From Pelagibius sp. (GTDB taxonomy: Bacteria; Pseudomonadota; Alphaproteobacteria; Kiloniellales; Kiloniellaceae), in the NCBI GenBank assembly GCA_028280305.1, contig JANQMC010000118.1, forward strand, positions 1 to 36,275: DNA of 36,275 bases, in the 5' to 3' direction. Of this stretch, positions 15,150-23,762 are shown piece after piece. Position 1 is the first letter of the stretch. Each line of letters starts with the position of its first letter. The translations under genes were made by a program, and so were the position numbers. The notes below the pieces were generated by a model. That model saw only the letters and a list, made by a program, of their open reading frames with translations. It ran no database searches and was not told the origin of the DNA.

Positions 15150-15611
15150 CTAGGTGTTCTGATTCGATGGAAAAGACATCGTCTGGCGCAAGGCTTCGCC
15201 CAGCACCATGGCAGCCGCCAGCGCCACGTTCAATGACCGGCAGGCGCTGCCCAGCGGGATCGTCAGCCGGGCGGTCGCGGCCGCATGGACTTCGTCCGGC
15301 ACCCCGGCCGATTCGCGGCCCATTAGCAGTGTGTCATGCGGCTGAAAAGCGAAGTCCGTATAGGGTTTGTCCACTTTTGTGGTCAAGAGTAGCAGCCGTC
15401 CGTCGAGTTGCTCCCGGTAAGCCGGCCAGGAGCGATGGCGGTGAACCTGGGCCTGGGCGTGATAATCCAGGCCCGCACGACGTAAGCGTTTGTCATCAAA
15501 CACGAATCCGCAAGGCTCAATGATATCGAGCGGTACTTCCAGACAGGCGGCGAGCCGGATCAGGGCGCCGGTATTCTGGGGAATGTCAGGCTGGAAAAGG
15601 GCGAGGCGCAT
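15150..15611 (-). CDS. trmL: tRNA (cytidine(34)-2'-O)-methyltransferase
   Basis: This 153-residue SPOUT-class methyltransferase modifies the wobble nucleotide of certain tRNA-Leu species with SAM. The N terminus [20 protein letters not shown] is the substrate-binding NTG motif. The knot region has [14 protein letters not shown] and [20 protein letters not shown], the SAM-binding trefoil signature. Length is typical for TrmL and short for SpoU/TrmH. It is divergent from petA across 271 bp and precedes hemF. Confidence 0.94.
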   Translation of the reverse strand: MRLALFQPDIPQNTGALIRLAACLEVPLDIIEPCGFVFDDKRLRRAGLDYHAQAQVHRHRSWPAYREQLDGRLLLLTTKVDKPYTDFAFQPHDTLLMGRESAGVPDEVHAAATARLTIPLGSACRSLNVALAAAMVLGEALRQTMSFPSNQNT

Positions 15612-15882
15612 GTTCAGGTCGAATTGCAGCTTTGGGTGGTTCGAGGATTTGGCGAGAAGCCGGTGAGGGGGCCCTGTTCAGGGGCTTTGCGTTCCCACGG
15701 AAATTACTCTATATCGACCCCACAACGGAGCGATGGGGGTAATCGCTGCGGCAGCATGCCACATGGTCGATGGCCCCCCGCGGAATATGGTTTTATCGAT
15801 GGCGGTCCCACAAGGCTTCGGATCGCTTCATCAATATCCTTGACCGTGAACGCTCCACCAGAGGGATCTTAGGGGAAATCGT
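15612..15882. other. divergent intergenic region trmL / petA
   Basis: This 271-bp gap holds no convincing ORF. It contains a candidate promoter for petA (15687-15715), leaving a leader of about 160 nt before the petA ATG. The ribosome binding site of petA is TAGGGGAAAT just before 15883. I see no clear promoter for trmL and no recognisable FNR or RegA box. Confidence 0.5.
15687..15715 (+). promoter_or_regulatory. candidate sigma-70-type promoter of petABC
   Basis: TTGCGT (15687-15692) and TATATC (15710-15715) are separated by 17 nt. This is a reasonable housekeeping-type promoter pair in a GC-rich genome, placed upstream of petA on the correct strand. Transcription would start near 15722. 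It was found by eye and is not experimentally supported. Confidence 0.45.
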
Positions 15883-16431
15883 ATGGCAGAAACCGCCACA
15901 ACCGCACAAGCCGGATCGGGCGAGACGCGGCGCGACTTCTTGTATTTGGCCGCCGGGGCGATGGGTGCCGTCGGCGCCGCTTCCGCAGTCTGGCCGCTCA
16001 TCGCGTCGATGAACCCATCGGCCGAGGTGCTGGCTCTCGCCTCGACAGAGGTCGATCTGGCGCCGGTCGCCGAAGGCCAGCGCATCACGGTGACCTGGCG
16101 CGGCAATCCGGTGTTCATCGATCACCGTACGCCGGCACAGATCGAACAGGCCAACGCCGTTGCGCTCGACGAGTTGCCGGACCCAGAGGCTGACGAGGCC
16201 CGTGTGGTGAAACCGGAATGGCTGGTGATGATCGGGGTCTGTACCCATCTGGGCTGCGTGCCGCTGGGTCAGAAGACCGGTCAGAGCCGCGGCGAGTACG
16301 GCGGTTGGTTCTGCCCCTGTCACGGCTCTCATTACGATACCTCCGGACGTATCCGCAAAGGCCCGGCTCCCACGAACTTGCCGGTTCCGCCTTACGAGTT
16401 CACCGCCGATACGACCATCGTGATCGGCTAG
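15883..16431 (+). CDS. petA: ubiquinol-cytochrome c reductase, Rieske iron-sulfur subunit
   Basis: This 182-residue Rieske protein of the cytochrome bc1 complex passes electrons from quinol to cytochrome c1. The N terminus has a twin-arginine-like TRRDFL (15-20) followed by one membrane anchor (about 21-42). The cluster is formed by box 1, C-T-H-L-G-C (C120, H122, C125), and box 2, C-P-C-H-G-S (C144, C146, H147). C120, H122, C144 and H147 are expected to bind the [2Fe-2S] cluster, and C125 and C146 to form the disulfide. It is the first gene of petABC; petB starts 13 nt later. Confidence 0.98.
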   Translation: MAETATTAQAGSGETRRDFLYLAAGAMGAVGAASAVWPLIASMNPSAEVLALASTEVDLAPVAEGQRITVTWRGNPVFIDHRTPAQIEQANAVALDELPDPEADEARVVKPEWLVMIGVCTHLGCVPLGQKTGQSRGEYGGWFCPCHGSHYDTSGRIRKGPAPTNLPVPPYEFTADTTIVIG

Positions 16432-16444
16432 GGGAGAACAGACC

Positions 16445-17749
16445 ATGAGCGGATTTCAAAGCAACAACGGCGTGATCAGGTGGATCGAGCATCGCATGCC
16501 GATCTTCTCGTTCCTCGATCATTCCGTCGGGAGCGAGTATCCTTCTCCCAAGAACCTCAGCTATCTCTGGAACTTCGGTTCCCTGGCCGGGATCACCCTG
16601 GTGATCATGATCGCCACCGGCATCCTGCTGGCGATGCAGTACACGGCCCACGTCGATCACGCTTTCGAGTCTGTCGAGCGCATCATGCGCGACGTGAACT
16701 ACGGCTGGCTGATTCGCTACATCCACATGAACGGCGCGTCGTTCTTCTTCATCGTGGTCTACATCCATATCTTCCGCGGTCTCTATTACGGCTCCTACAA
16801 GGCGCCGCGTGAGCTGCTGTGGATGCTGGGTGTCGTGATCCTGCTGCTGATGATGGCCACGGCCTTCATGGGCTATGTGCTGCCCTGGGGCCAGATGTCC
16901 TTCTGGGGCGCCAAGGTGATCACCAACCTGTTCTCGGCCATCCCCTTCTTCGGTGAGACCATTGTGGTCTGGCTGTGGGGCGGCTTCACGGTCGACAACC
17001 CGACCCTGAACCGGTTCTTCGCCCTGCATTACCTGCTGCCCTTCGTGATCGTCGGCGTGGTGATCCTGCATATCTGGGCCCTGCATCGCTTCGGCTCCAA
17101 CAACCCGGTCGGCATCGACACCAAGGGGCCGCAGGACAAGATCCCCTTCCATCCTTATTACACCGTGAAGGACGCCTTCGGTCTGGGTGTTTTCCTGGTG
17201 TTCTTCGCCGCGGTGGTGTTCTACATCCCGAACTACATGGGGCATGCCGACAACTACATCCCGGCCAACCCGCTTTCGACCCCGGCGCATATCGTGCCTG
17301 AATGGTACTTCCTGCCGTTTTACGCGATCCTTCGGGCGATCACCTTCGACATCGGCATTCCCTTTACCGGCGTGGTGATCATCGAGGCCAAGCTGGGCGG
17401 CGTTATCGCCATGTTCGGGGCCATTGCCGTTCTCTTCATTCTGCCCTGGCTCGACCGCTCGCCGGTGCGCAGCGGGCGCTTCCGGCCGATTTTCAGGATC
17501 TTCTTTGTGCTCCTGTTCATCGACGCCATCGTGCTGGGTTATGCCGGATCGCAGCCTGCCGAGGGTCTGTGGCTGGCGATTGCCCAGGTTTCCACGGCCT
17601 ACTATTTCGCCTACTTCCTGATCATTCTGCCGCTGCTCAGCGTCTTTGAGACGCCAAAGCCGCTGCCGACCTCAATCAGCGAACCGGTCCTCAGAGGCGG
17701 AGGCGGCACGCTCGCCGGTGCTCCCGCCAAGCCGATGGAGAAAGCCTGA
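16445..17749 (+). CDS. petB: cytochrome b of the bc1 complex
   Basis: This 434-residue, eight-helix membrane subunit carries both b haems and the quinone sites. The haem ligands are visible as two His pairs 14 residues apart: H94/H108 and H195/H209. The Qo-site motif PEWY is at 285-288, preceded by the AHIVPEW segment. [18 protein letters not shown] surrounds the first pair. The C-terminal tail ([18 protein letters not shown]) extends past the last helix, as in several alphaproteobacterial proteins. The stop overlaps the petC start (TGATG), implying coupled translation of the two haem subunits. Confidence 0.98.
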   Translation: MSGFQSNNGVIRWIEHRMPIFSFLDHSVGSEYPSPKNLSYLWNFGSLAGITLVIMIATGILLAMQYTAHVDHAFESVERIMRDVNYGWLIRYIHMNGASFFFIVVYIHIFRGLYYGSYKAPRELLWMLGVVILLLMMATAFMGYVLPWGQMSFWGAKVITNLFSAIPFFGETIVVWLWGGFTVDNPTLNRFFALHYLLPFVIVGVVILHIWALHRFGSNNPVGIDTKGPQDKIPFHPYYTVKDAFGLGVFLVFFAAVVFYIPNYMGHADNYIPANPLSTPAHIVPEWYFLPFYAILRAITFDIGIPFTGVVIIEAKLGGVIAMFGAIAVLFILPWLDRSPVRSGRFRPIFRIFFVLLFIDAIVLGYAGSQPAEGLWLAIAQVSTAYYFAYFLIILPLLSVFETPKPLPTSISEPVLRGGGGTLAGAPAKPMEKA

Positions 17750-18708
17750 TGCGTAAGGGATTTCTGTTTGGTCTGGCGGCTCTTGCCGCTGTATCCGGTG
17801 GGCTGACGGCGGCGCCGCAATCGGTTCAGGCGGCCGGAGAGGGCGTGCCCGTTCCCAAATTCGACTGGACCTTCAGCGGCATCTTCGGCACCTACGACCG
17901 GGCCGCCGCCCAGCGCGGGCTGCAGGTCTATCGCGAGGTCTGCGCCGGCTGTCACAGCCTCGACTACATCGCCTTCCGCAACCTGGCCGACCTCGGCTAC
18001 AGCGAAGACGAGATCAAGGCGATGGCTGCGGAAGCCATTGTGGTGGACGGTCCCAATGACGAGGGCGAGATGTTCGAGCGCGAAGGCCTGCCCTTCGACT
18101 ACTTCCCCGCGCCGTTCCCCAACGAAAAGGCCGCTGCCTTCGCCAACAACGGCGCCGCGCCGCCGGACCTGTCGTTGATGACCAAAGCGCGCGGGGCCGG
18201 GCCGGATTACCTGAAGGCCTTGATGGGCCACGGCTATGAGGATCAGGTCTCTGAAGACGTGCTGCAGGAGATCTTCACCCTCGAAACCGACAAGCGGGTC
18301 CAGGCCTATGAACTCGCTCTCGAAGAGTACCAGCACAAACTCGAAGTCTACGAGGACAAGGTTGCCGACGGCATCGAGGCCAACCGGCCGACGGAGCCGG
18401 AACAGCCTCTGCCCGTCGAGAGTATCGAAGACCTCGGCCTTTCCGATGGCCTGAGCTTCAATGCCTATTTCCCCGGCTATGGCATCGCCATGGCGATGCC
18501 GCTTTTCGAAGACGGGGTTGAGTATGCCGACGGCACGCCGGCGACCGTCGAGCAGATGGCCTACGACGTCTCGAATTTCCTGATGTGGACGGCGGAGCCG
18601 ACTCTGGAAGAGCGCAAGGGCATGGGCATCAAGGTGCTGATCTTCCTGATCGTCTTCACCGGGATACTCTATGCGGCCAAGCGCAAGGTTTGGGCCGACG
18701 TTCACTAG
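17749..18708 (+). CDS. petC: cytochrome c1 of the bc1 complex
   Basis: This 319-residue membrane-anchored c-type cytochrome accepts electrons from the Rieske centre. It has a signal peptide (about 1-29), haem motif C65-A-G-C68-H69 and a C-terminal anchor (about 293-310, VLIFLIVFTGILYAA) ending in basic residues. The sixth ligand is probably M248 in the GIAMAMPL segment, where most relatives have IAMAPPL. It is longer than many family members because of a charged, probably helical insertion of roughly 60 residues (about 168-230; Glu/Lys/Tyr-rich, then Pro-rich) before the methionine region. A strong terminator follows, so it closes the operon. Confidence 0.96.
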   Translation: MRKGFLFGLAALAAVSGGLTAAPQSVQAAGEGVPVPKFDWTFSGIFGTYDRAAAQRGLQVYREVCAGCHSLDYIAFRNLADLGYSEDEIKAMAAEAIVVDGPNDEGEMFEREGLPFDYFPAPFPNEKAAAFANNGAAPPDLSLMTKARGAGPDYLKALMGHGYEDQVSEDVLQEIFTLETDKRVQAYELALEEYQHKLEVYEDKVADGIEANRPTEPEQPLPVESIEDLGLSDGLSFNAYFPGYGIAMAMPLFEDGVEYADGTPATVEQMAYDVSNFLMWTAEPTLEERKGMGIKVLIFLIVFTGILYAAKRKVWADVH

Positions 18709-18735
18709 CCTGAGACCAGAGACCGCAGACTGTCG

Positions 18736-18768
18736 AAAGGCCGCGCCGGGGACACCGGGGCGGCCTTT
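18736..18768 (+). terminator. rho-independent terminator after petC
   Basis: A 9-bp perfect stem (AAAGGCCGC 18736-18744 with GCGGCCTTT 18760-18768) contains an inner CCGG/CCGG pairing. The 3' arm merges into TTTTG. It lies 27 nt after the petC stop and before the phosphorylase gene, so it should end petABC transcription. Confidence 0.75.
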
Positions 18769-18872
18769 TGCTTTGCGCCTTCTTTGGCCTCTGCCTTGGC
18801 AAGTGCCGCCCGCTCCGGTACAGGGGTTGGCGGAAAAACGACGCAGGGCGATCAGAGGGAAAGGGTAGGGAC

Positions 18873-19760
<888 letters not shown>

Positions 19761-19846
19761 AGTGGATTGGCGCAGATTCACCGGGTTGATGGATCTGCTC
19801 TCAGGAGAAGGCCGGAAGGCCTGATGAAAGGGAGGGTGCGCAGCCG

Positions 19847-20734
19847 ATGAAGCTGGTGGTCACCGATGCAGGTGTCGAGGCGGCTAGGCCGATCCGCGGC
19901 ATCGATCACGTGCTGGTCGGCGTGCGCGGGCTCGAACAGGCCTACGACACCTATCAGCGCCTCGGTTTCACGCTCTCGCCGCGCGGACGCCACATCGGCT
20001 GGGGCACGGCCAACTACTGCGTCATGTTTCCCAACGACTATATCGAACTGCTGGGCATCATCGACCCCAACCAGTTCACCAACAACCTGAACCGCTTTCT
20101 GGAATCGCGCGAAGGGCTGCTCGGTCTCGCCTTCGCCAGCGATGATGTTTCCCTGGCCGCGCGGGCGCTGCACCACGCCGGTATCCAGCCGGGCGACATG
20201 CGCGACCTGAAGCGTATCCTGGAGGATCCGGAGGGCGAGGTCTGGCCGCGCTTCAAGCTGCTGCACCTGCCGCCGGAAGCGACGCCGGGGACTTCGGCCT
20301 TCGTCTGTCAGCACCTGACGCCGGAGCTGGTCTGGCAGCGGAACTGGACCGAACACGCCAACGGCGCCACCGGTCTCATCGCCATGACCTCGGTGGTAAA
20401 AGACCCCTCCGCCCTGGCGATTCCCTATGCCGAATTGTTCGGTTTCGACCGCGTCCGGGCCGGTGACGGCGTGGTCGAGGTCGACTGCGGCGGTACTTGG
20501 CTGCGCTTTACGACGGCGGAGATGCTTGGGCAGTTGCACCCCGGCCTGGCGGGGGCCGCGCGCCTGCCGACCCCCTGGCTGGCCGCCCTCCGTCTGGCGG
20601 TGGAAGACCTGGCCCGTACCGCAACCCTGCTGGAGCATGCGGGTCTGCCGGTTCATTGGGACGGCAAGCAGGTGCTGCGGGTGCCGGCCGTCGCGGCCTG
20701 CGGCGTGCTGCTGGAATTCGCTGAGACGGCTTAG
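19847..20734 (+). CDS. VOC-superfamily (glyoxalase-like domain) protein
   Basis: This 295-residue protein has an N-terminal vicinal-oxygen-chelate half starting IRGIDHVLVGVRGLEQAYDT, then the GTANYCVMFPNDYIELLGII strand with a Glu where the family places a metal ligand. A second, more divergent half starts about residue 165 (GLIAMTSVVKDPSALAIPYA). This matches the glyoxalase-like PF13468 type rather than GloA. GGGAGGG lies 10 nt before the ATG, and a small GGAA-loop hairpin (19809-19822) precedes it. It lies 86 nt after mtnP on the same strand. The substrate is unknown. Confidence 0.86.
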   Translation: MKLVVTDAGVEAARPIRGIDHVLVGVRGLEQAYDTYQRLGFTLSPRGRHIGWGTANYCVMFPNDYIELLGIIDPNQFTNNLNRFLESREGLLGLAFASDDVSLAARALHHAGIQPGDMRDLKRILEDPEGEVWPRFKLLHLPPEATPGTSAFVCQHLTPELVWQRNWTEHANGATGLIAMTSVVKDPSALAIPYAELFGFDRVRAGDGVVEVDCGGTWLRFTTAEMLGQLHPGLAGAARLPTPWLAALRLAVEDLARTATLLEHAGLPVHWDGKQVLRVPAVAACGVLLEFAETA

Positions 20735-20748
20735 GCGCCTGCTTCACG

Positions 20749-20859
20749 CGTCACCCTCGGACTTGTTCCGAGGGTCCATTGCATCGCCGCTGGAATCCTG
20801 TTGGTGAAGGTTCGGGACGGGCCGAGGCATGGATGCCCGGGACAGGCCCGGGCATGACG
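20749..20859. repeat. two-hairpin intergenic palindromic element
   Basis: The unit begins with CGTCA (20749-20753) and ends with TGACG (20855-20859). Inside are two hairpins: ACCCTCGGA/TCCGAGGGT (20753-20761, 20767-20775) and ATGCCCGGG/CCCGGGCAT (20833-20841, 20847-20855). Elements with this design, reading CGTCA...GGGTCCAT and GATGCCCGGG...TGACG, are dispersed in many alphaproteobacterial genomes. It lies between two convergent genes, so it may also act as a terminator. Only one copy is in the window, so its repetitive nature rests on general knowledge. Confidence 0.7.
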
Positions 20860-20878
20860 GATTTGTTGGGAGCGGAGG

Positions 20879-21358
20879 TTACTTCACCGCCGCATCGGTG
20901 AAGTTGCCCAGTGCCCCGGTGATCTTTTTGAAGACTTCGGCGCGGTCGGCGATGGCGTGACGTTCGGAAAGATAGGCCGGGTCGTTGTAGGCGAGCCAGA
21001 CGTCGCCCGCGGCGTCCTCGTAGGCCAGCGCCTTTTGCGGCAGGTCGATGGCGATGCTCTGGCCACTCTGCATCAGCGGCGTCCCCAGCTTCGGGTTGCC
21101 GAAGATCAGCAGCACCGTGGGCCGCAGCTCAAGCCCGGCCTTCTGGGCGCCGGCGCTGTGGTCGACCTTGGCGAAAACCGTCAGGCCCTTTTCCTTCAGG
21201 ATCGCTTCCAGCCGGTCGATGGTCTCGGCGGCGGAATGGTTGCTTTTCTTGACGATGACACCTTTCGCCATGGTCTCGGCGGCCTGGGTGGGCGAGCCCA
21301 GCGTCAAGGGCAGGGCGAGAAGACTTAAGGCAAGGCAAAGCGGCAGCAGTTTTTTCAC
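20879..21358 (-). CDS. secreted DUF302 family protein
   Basis: This 159-residue protein has a signal peptide (MKKLLPLCLALSLLALPLTL, cleavage probably after TQAA) and one DUF302 domain. The domain shows VKKSNHSAAETIDRLEAILK, then VFAKVDHSAGAQKAGLELRP, LLIFGNPKLGTPLMQ and a final LAYNDPAYLSERHAI. Its start codon is GTG at 21358 with GAGGGAG about 8 nt upstream. DUF302 proteins are small periplasmic or cytoplasmic proteins of unclear role, sometimes linked to stress. The gene converges on the VOC gene across the palindromic element. Confidence 0.9.
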   Translation of the reverse strand: MKKLLPLCLALSLLALPLTLGSPTQAAETMAKGVIVKKSNHSAAETIDRLEAILKEKGLTVFAKVDHSAGAQKAGLELRPTVLLIFGNPKLGTPLMQSGQSIAIDLPQKALAYEDAAGDVWLAYNDPAYLSERHAIADRAEVFKKITGALGNFTDAAVK

Positions 21359-21454
21359 GAGAAGGCTCCCTCATCGACTGAAACGACAGGTTTGGGGTGG
21401 GTGTCAGCGAGTTCGGGTCACCCTAGAGGAATAAACGCCTGAGGTCCGCTCAAT

Positions 21455-21499
21455 CATCCGTGACAAATGGCATCCGTGACAAATGGCATCCGTGACAAA
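21455..21499. repeat. 16-bp tandem repeat, about 2.8 copies
   Basis: CATCCGTGACAAATGG is repeated exactly at 21455-21470 and 21471-21486, and 13 of its 16 bases recur at 21487-21499. It fills the short gap between two genes on the minus strand: downstream of the lipoprotein stop (21515) and upstream of the DUF302 start. No function is evident; slippage-driven expansion is likely. Confidence 0.85.
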
Positions 21500-21514
21500 A
21501 GCGGCGGGTTCGGG

Positions 21515-22030
21515 TCAGGGCGTTTCTTCGGCGGGCGGCCGGGCGATCTGCGGTTCGAGACGCCTGATGACGGCCCGGGCTTCGTGGCTTTGGAAACCTT
21601 CCTGGGGCGGTGCGCCGGAATAGGGTTCGATCGTCAACTGAGCCAGGAAGGTGGTTGTTTCGCTTTCGTATACCGAGGTCGCGCGATAGCTGTAGGGGCG
21701 CCGGTGATAGCGCCCAAAACCGCTGTAACCCCAGGGATAGGCGCGCTCCCGCGTGACCCTGGTCAGCCGCTCGGTCAGCTTGTCGTGGACGATGAAGGTC
21801 TCCGCGCCCTTTTCAAGGGTCAGCTCCGCGGCCCGGTAGAGGGCATAGTTTTCAGCCCTTTCGCGGGAAGTGACCCGGTTTCCCTGGAAAGTAACGCGGT
21901 AGAGGCCCTTGGGCAGGGATTCCTCGGCATAGCCGTCCCGGCTCTCCTTGGGCGCGTAGAGACTGGGCTTCGGCCCGGCACAGGCGGCCAGCAGAACGGC
22001 GAGCAACAGGATTCCGGCAATCTTCGCCAT
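21515..22030 (-). CDS. lipoprotein of the CC0125/CC1285 type
   Basis: This 171-residue protein has a lipoprotein signal (MAKIAGILLLAVLLAACAGP; lipobox LAAC with Cys 17). The mature part carries the family pattern GLYRVTFQGNRVTSRERAEN followed by YALYRAAELTLEKGAETFIV. A Tyr/Arg-rich segment (WGYSGFGRYHRRPYSY) follows, and then the TFLAQLTIEPYSG block. It is probably anchored to the outer membrane. The ATG at 22030 is chosen for its signal peptide; the in-frame extension upstream to 22807 is meaningless. The gene lies 41 nt downstream of tetR on the same strand. Function is unknown. Confidence 0.85.
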   Translation of the reverse strand: MAKIAGILLLAVLLAACAGPKPSLYAPKESRDGYAEESLPKGLYRVTFQGNRVTSRERAENYALYRAAELTLEKGAETFIVHDKLTERLTRVTRERAYPWGYSGFGRYHRRPYSYRATSVYESETTTFLAQLTIEPYSGAPPQEGFQSHEARAVIRRLEPQIARPPAEETP

Positions 22031-22071
22031 AGCAGCCAGATAATCCCTTCGCCCGGCCCTGGCAACGGGCA

Positions 22072-22659
22072 TTAGTTGTCCGTGACGGGCGCGGCGGGTG
22101 CGATGGCTGCCTCGATCAGGGTTTCGGCGGTCTGGCGGGCCTGTGCCGCTACGCCACTGTTGCCGCAGACCTGGGCCTGTACCGTCGCGCCGTCGAACAG
22201 CATCTGAAGCTGCAGGGCCAGATCCGCCGGGTTCCGGGCGCCGGCATCGCGGGCCAGGCCTTCCAGGAACTGACGGAGCATACGCTTGTGTTCGGCCGCC
22301 AGGGCGTGGATGGGATCGCGTGCGTCGGGATAGTCCGCCGCCGCCTTGATGAACAGGCAGCCGTTGAAGGCGGGATCGGCGAACCAGCGTTCCAGATCCG
22401 CGAAAACAGCCATCAGCCGTTCGCGCGGGCTGGCGCCGCGGCGGCTGACCTCCTCGGCGAAGTGCCGGCGGGTGCGCTCGTCGCTGAGGCGCAGGGCGGC
22501 CAGCACCAGCTCGTCCTTGGATTTGAAGTGATTGTAGAGCGTCATCTTGGCGACCCCGGCCTTGGCCAGGATGGTGTCGATCCCTGTCGCCCGGTATCCG
22601 CGTTCGGAAAACAGGCCGATCGCCGTGTCCAGTAGGTGCTCGCGACGGCTGGCGGGCAT
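22072..22659 (-). CDS. TetR-family transcriptional repressor
   Basis: This 195-residue regulator has an N-terminal helix-turn-helix (LLDTAIGLFSERGYRATGID ... KAGVAKMTLYNHFKSKDELV, residues ~9-55) and a C-terminal ligand domain with CLFIKAAADYPDARDPIHAL, seen in many TetR regulators. It is divergent from the carboxymuconolactone-decarboxylase-like gene across 317 bp. Two related operator-like sites in that gap, one over its own TATAAT box and one at the partner's promoter, suggest that it represses both. The ligand is unknown. The ATG has a weak GAGAG site upstream. Confidence 0.93.
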   Translation of the reverse strand: MPASRREHLLDTAIGLFSERGYRATGIDTILAKAGVAKMTLYNHFKSKDELVLAALRLSDERTRRHFAEEVSRRGASPRERLMAVFADLERWFADPAFNGCLFIKAAADYPDARDPIHALAAEHKRMLRQFLEGLARDAGARNPADLALQLQMLFDGATVQAQVCGNSGVAAQARQTAETLIEAAIAPAAPVTDN

Positions 22660-22676
22660 GCTGCGCTCTCTCAGTG

Positions 22677-22696
22677 ATTATACAGGTCTGTCTATA
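22677..22696 (-). promoter_or_regulatory. tetR -10 box overlapping a TetR operator-like site
   Basis: On the minus strand a perfect TATAAT (22682-22677) lies about 18 nt before the tetR start codon. The same bases belong to TATACAGGTCTGTCTATA (22679-22696), which closely matches the second site at 22817-22837. No good -35 is visible. Overlap of a -10 box with a TetR-type operator is the usual design of autorepression; that reading is inferred. Confidence 0.6.
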
Positions 22697-22812
22697 TATT
22701 GCGCCTTTGTGCGACGGCATCAAGGCAGATCTCTTCACGCGGCTGCTTCTCGCGGAAATCCTGCCATTCCGCTGTTGTCCCAGGCTCACGCTTCTGTGAT
22801 CACTCACTGTAC

Positions 22813-22840
22813 TTGATATACAGACAAGTCTGTCTATTTA
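22813..22840 (+). promoter_or_regulatory. CMD gene promoter overlapping a TetR operator-like palindrome
   Basis: TTGATA (22813-22818) and TATTTA (22835-22840) are 16 nt apart on the plus strand. Between and across them lies TATACAGACAAGTCTGTCTAT (22817-22837), with perfect arms ACAGAC/GTCTGT around a 2-nt centre. Binding there would block the promoter. The sequence shares its flanks TATACAG and GTCTGTCTAT with the site at tetR. Confidence 0.6.
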
Positions 22841-22976
22841 ACTTGGAGTGTTGCGAGAGTAGCGACGCAAGAGGCCGAAAACAGGCGCTTCCTGCGCCCC
22901 CAAATCCCCCGCGCCGCTCGGCGGCGTATCAGAGCCCCGCGCCGATTGCCGGTGCCGGGCAACAAGGAGAACAGTG

Positions 22977-23531
22977 ATGTCCCGATTGCAAGCCATCGAT
23001 CCCGCCGCTGCCGAAGGCAAGACGAAGACTCTCTTCGATGGCGTTGAGAAGAAGCTCGGCTTGGTCCCCAATCTGCTGCGTACCCTCGGCGCTTCGCCGG
23101 CGGCGCTGGAAGCCTATCTGGCCTTCAGCCAGGCCCTGGGCGGCGCCGGGCTCGACGCCAAGGCCCGCGAAGCAATCGCCCTGACGGTGGCGGGGGAGAA
23201 TGCCTGTGATTACTGCGCTTCGGCCCATACCGCGATCGGCGGTTCCCTGGGCATCGGCGGCGGCGAACTGGCGGACAACCTGCGCGGCCGCTCCGGCGAT
23301 GCGAAACTCGCTGCGGCGCTCGACTTTGCCGCCGCGGTGACAAGCAAGCGCGGCCTTGTCAGCGATGCGGATCTGGCCGCCTTGCGAGAGGCCGGTTATG
23401 ACGACGCGGCCGCCGTGGAGATTGTCACTACGGTCGCGCTGAATCTGCTGACCAATTACGTGAACCATGTGGCGCAGACCGAGATCGACTTTCCCAAGGT
23501 CGATGCGGCCGCCGCCAACGCGGCCGCCTGA
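22977..23531 (+). CDS. carboxymuconolactone decarboxylase / AhpD-like protein
   Basis: This 184-residue all-helical protein carries the AhpD-type redox motif ENACDYCASAHTA (about residues 76-88), with Cys-x2-Cys and a His three residues later, as in alkylhydroperoxidase-like enzymes. The N-terminal LGLVPNLLRTLGASPAALEA and C-terminal NYVNHVAQTEIDFP are typical of the larger family. ATG at 22977 has AAGGAG 7 nt upstream; a GTG one codon earlier is possible. Its promoter appears to be controlled by the divergent TetR repressor. A peroxidase or disulfide reductase role is more likely than true decarboxylation. Confidence 0.92.
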   Translation: MSRLQAIDPAAAEGKTKTLFDGVEKKLGLVPNLLRTLGASPAALEAYLAFSQALGGAGLDAKAREAIALTVAGENACDYCASAHTAIGGSLGIGGGELADNLRGRSGDAKLAAALDFAAAVTSKRGLVSDADLAALREAGYDDAAAVEIVTTVALNLLTNYVNHVAQTEIDFPKVDAAAANAAA

Positions 23532-23544
23532 ACCGCGACGCCTT

Positions 23545-23579
23545 GCCGGCCGCGGCGCCCCGACGGGGTCGCGGCCGGC
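23545..23579 (+). terminator. GC-rich hairpin after the CMD gene
   Basis: A perfect 10-bp stem (GCCGGCCGCG 23545-23554 with CGCGGCCGGC 23570-23579) has a further CCCC/GGGG pairing at its tip. It lies 13 nt past the CMD stop. No T-run follows directly, so it may be a processing or stability element, or a weak terminator ahead of the small ORF at 23625. Confidence 0.5.
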
Positions 23580-23624
23580 CGGGTCGGTGCCTGTCTTTGC
23601 CCGTTTCTGGAAGGAACCGATCCC

Positions 23625-23762
23625 ATGCGAGAAGCAAAAACCGACAGCTCTGCATCTCCCGAACTTGCAGCGCTTCTCTGCCTTCTGCAGGGGTATGAGC
23701 GCTACGGCAATCTGACGCCGCCGCCGCACTGCCTCGCCGAAGCCAATCTGAAACAGCCATGA
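23625..23762 (+). CDS. candidate small protein, 45 residues
   Basis: An ATG at 23625 preceded by GGAAGGAA at 8 nt opens a 45-codon frame. The protein begins MREAKTDSSASPELAALLCL and continues LQGYERYGNLTPPPHCLAEA to a final NLKQP. An amphipathic helix is likely over residues 10-27, followed by a Pro-rich turn. It lies 93 nt after the CMD gene in the same direction and could share its transcript. I recognise no family. The strong ribosome binding site and non-repetitive composition argue for it; the small size argues against. Confidence 0.45.
   Translation: MREAKTDSSASPELAALLCLLQGYERYGNLTPPPHCLAEANLKQP

Larger units (their letters stand above)
22660..22976. other. divergent regulatory gap tetR / CMD gene
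   Basis: This 317-bp stretch is locally AT-richer and contains no gene I can support. It holds two related operator-like sites about 140 bp apart, described separately, and the AAGGAGAAC ribosome binding site of the CMD gene at its right end. The middle part, 22700-22810, shows nothing recognisable. The region 22841-22970 would be a leader of about 130 nt for the CMD gene. Confidence 0.6.

Noticed and set aside
18768..18872. Upstream extension of the mtnP frame
   Set aside because: It would start within the petC terminator; the GIIGGSG motif and the ribosome binding site place the start at 18873.
22031..22807. Upstream extension of the lipoprotein frame
   Set aside because: It runs through tetR in another frame; the lipoprotein signal at 22030 fixes the start.
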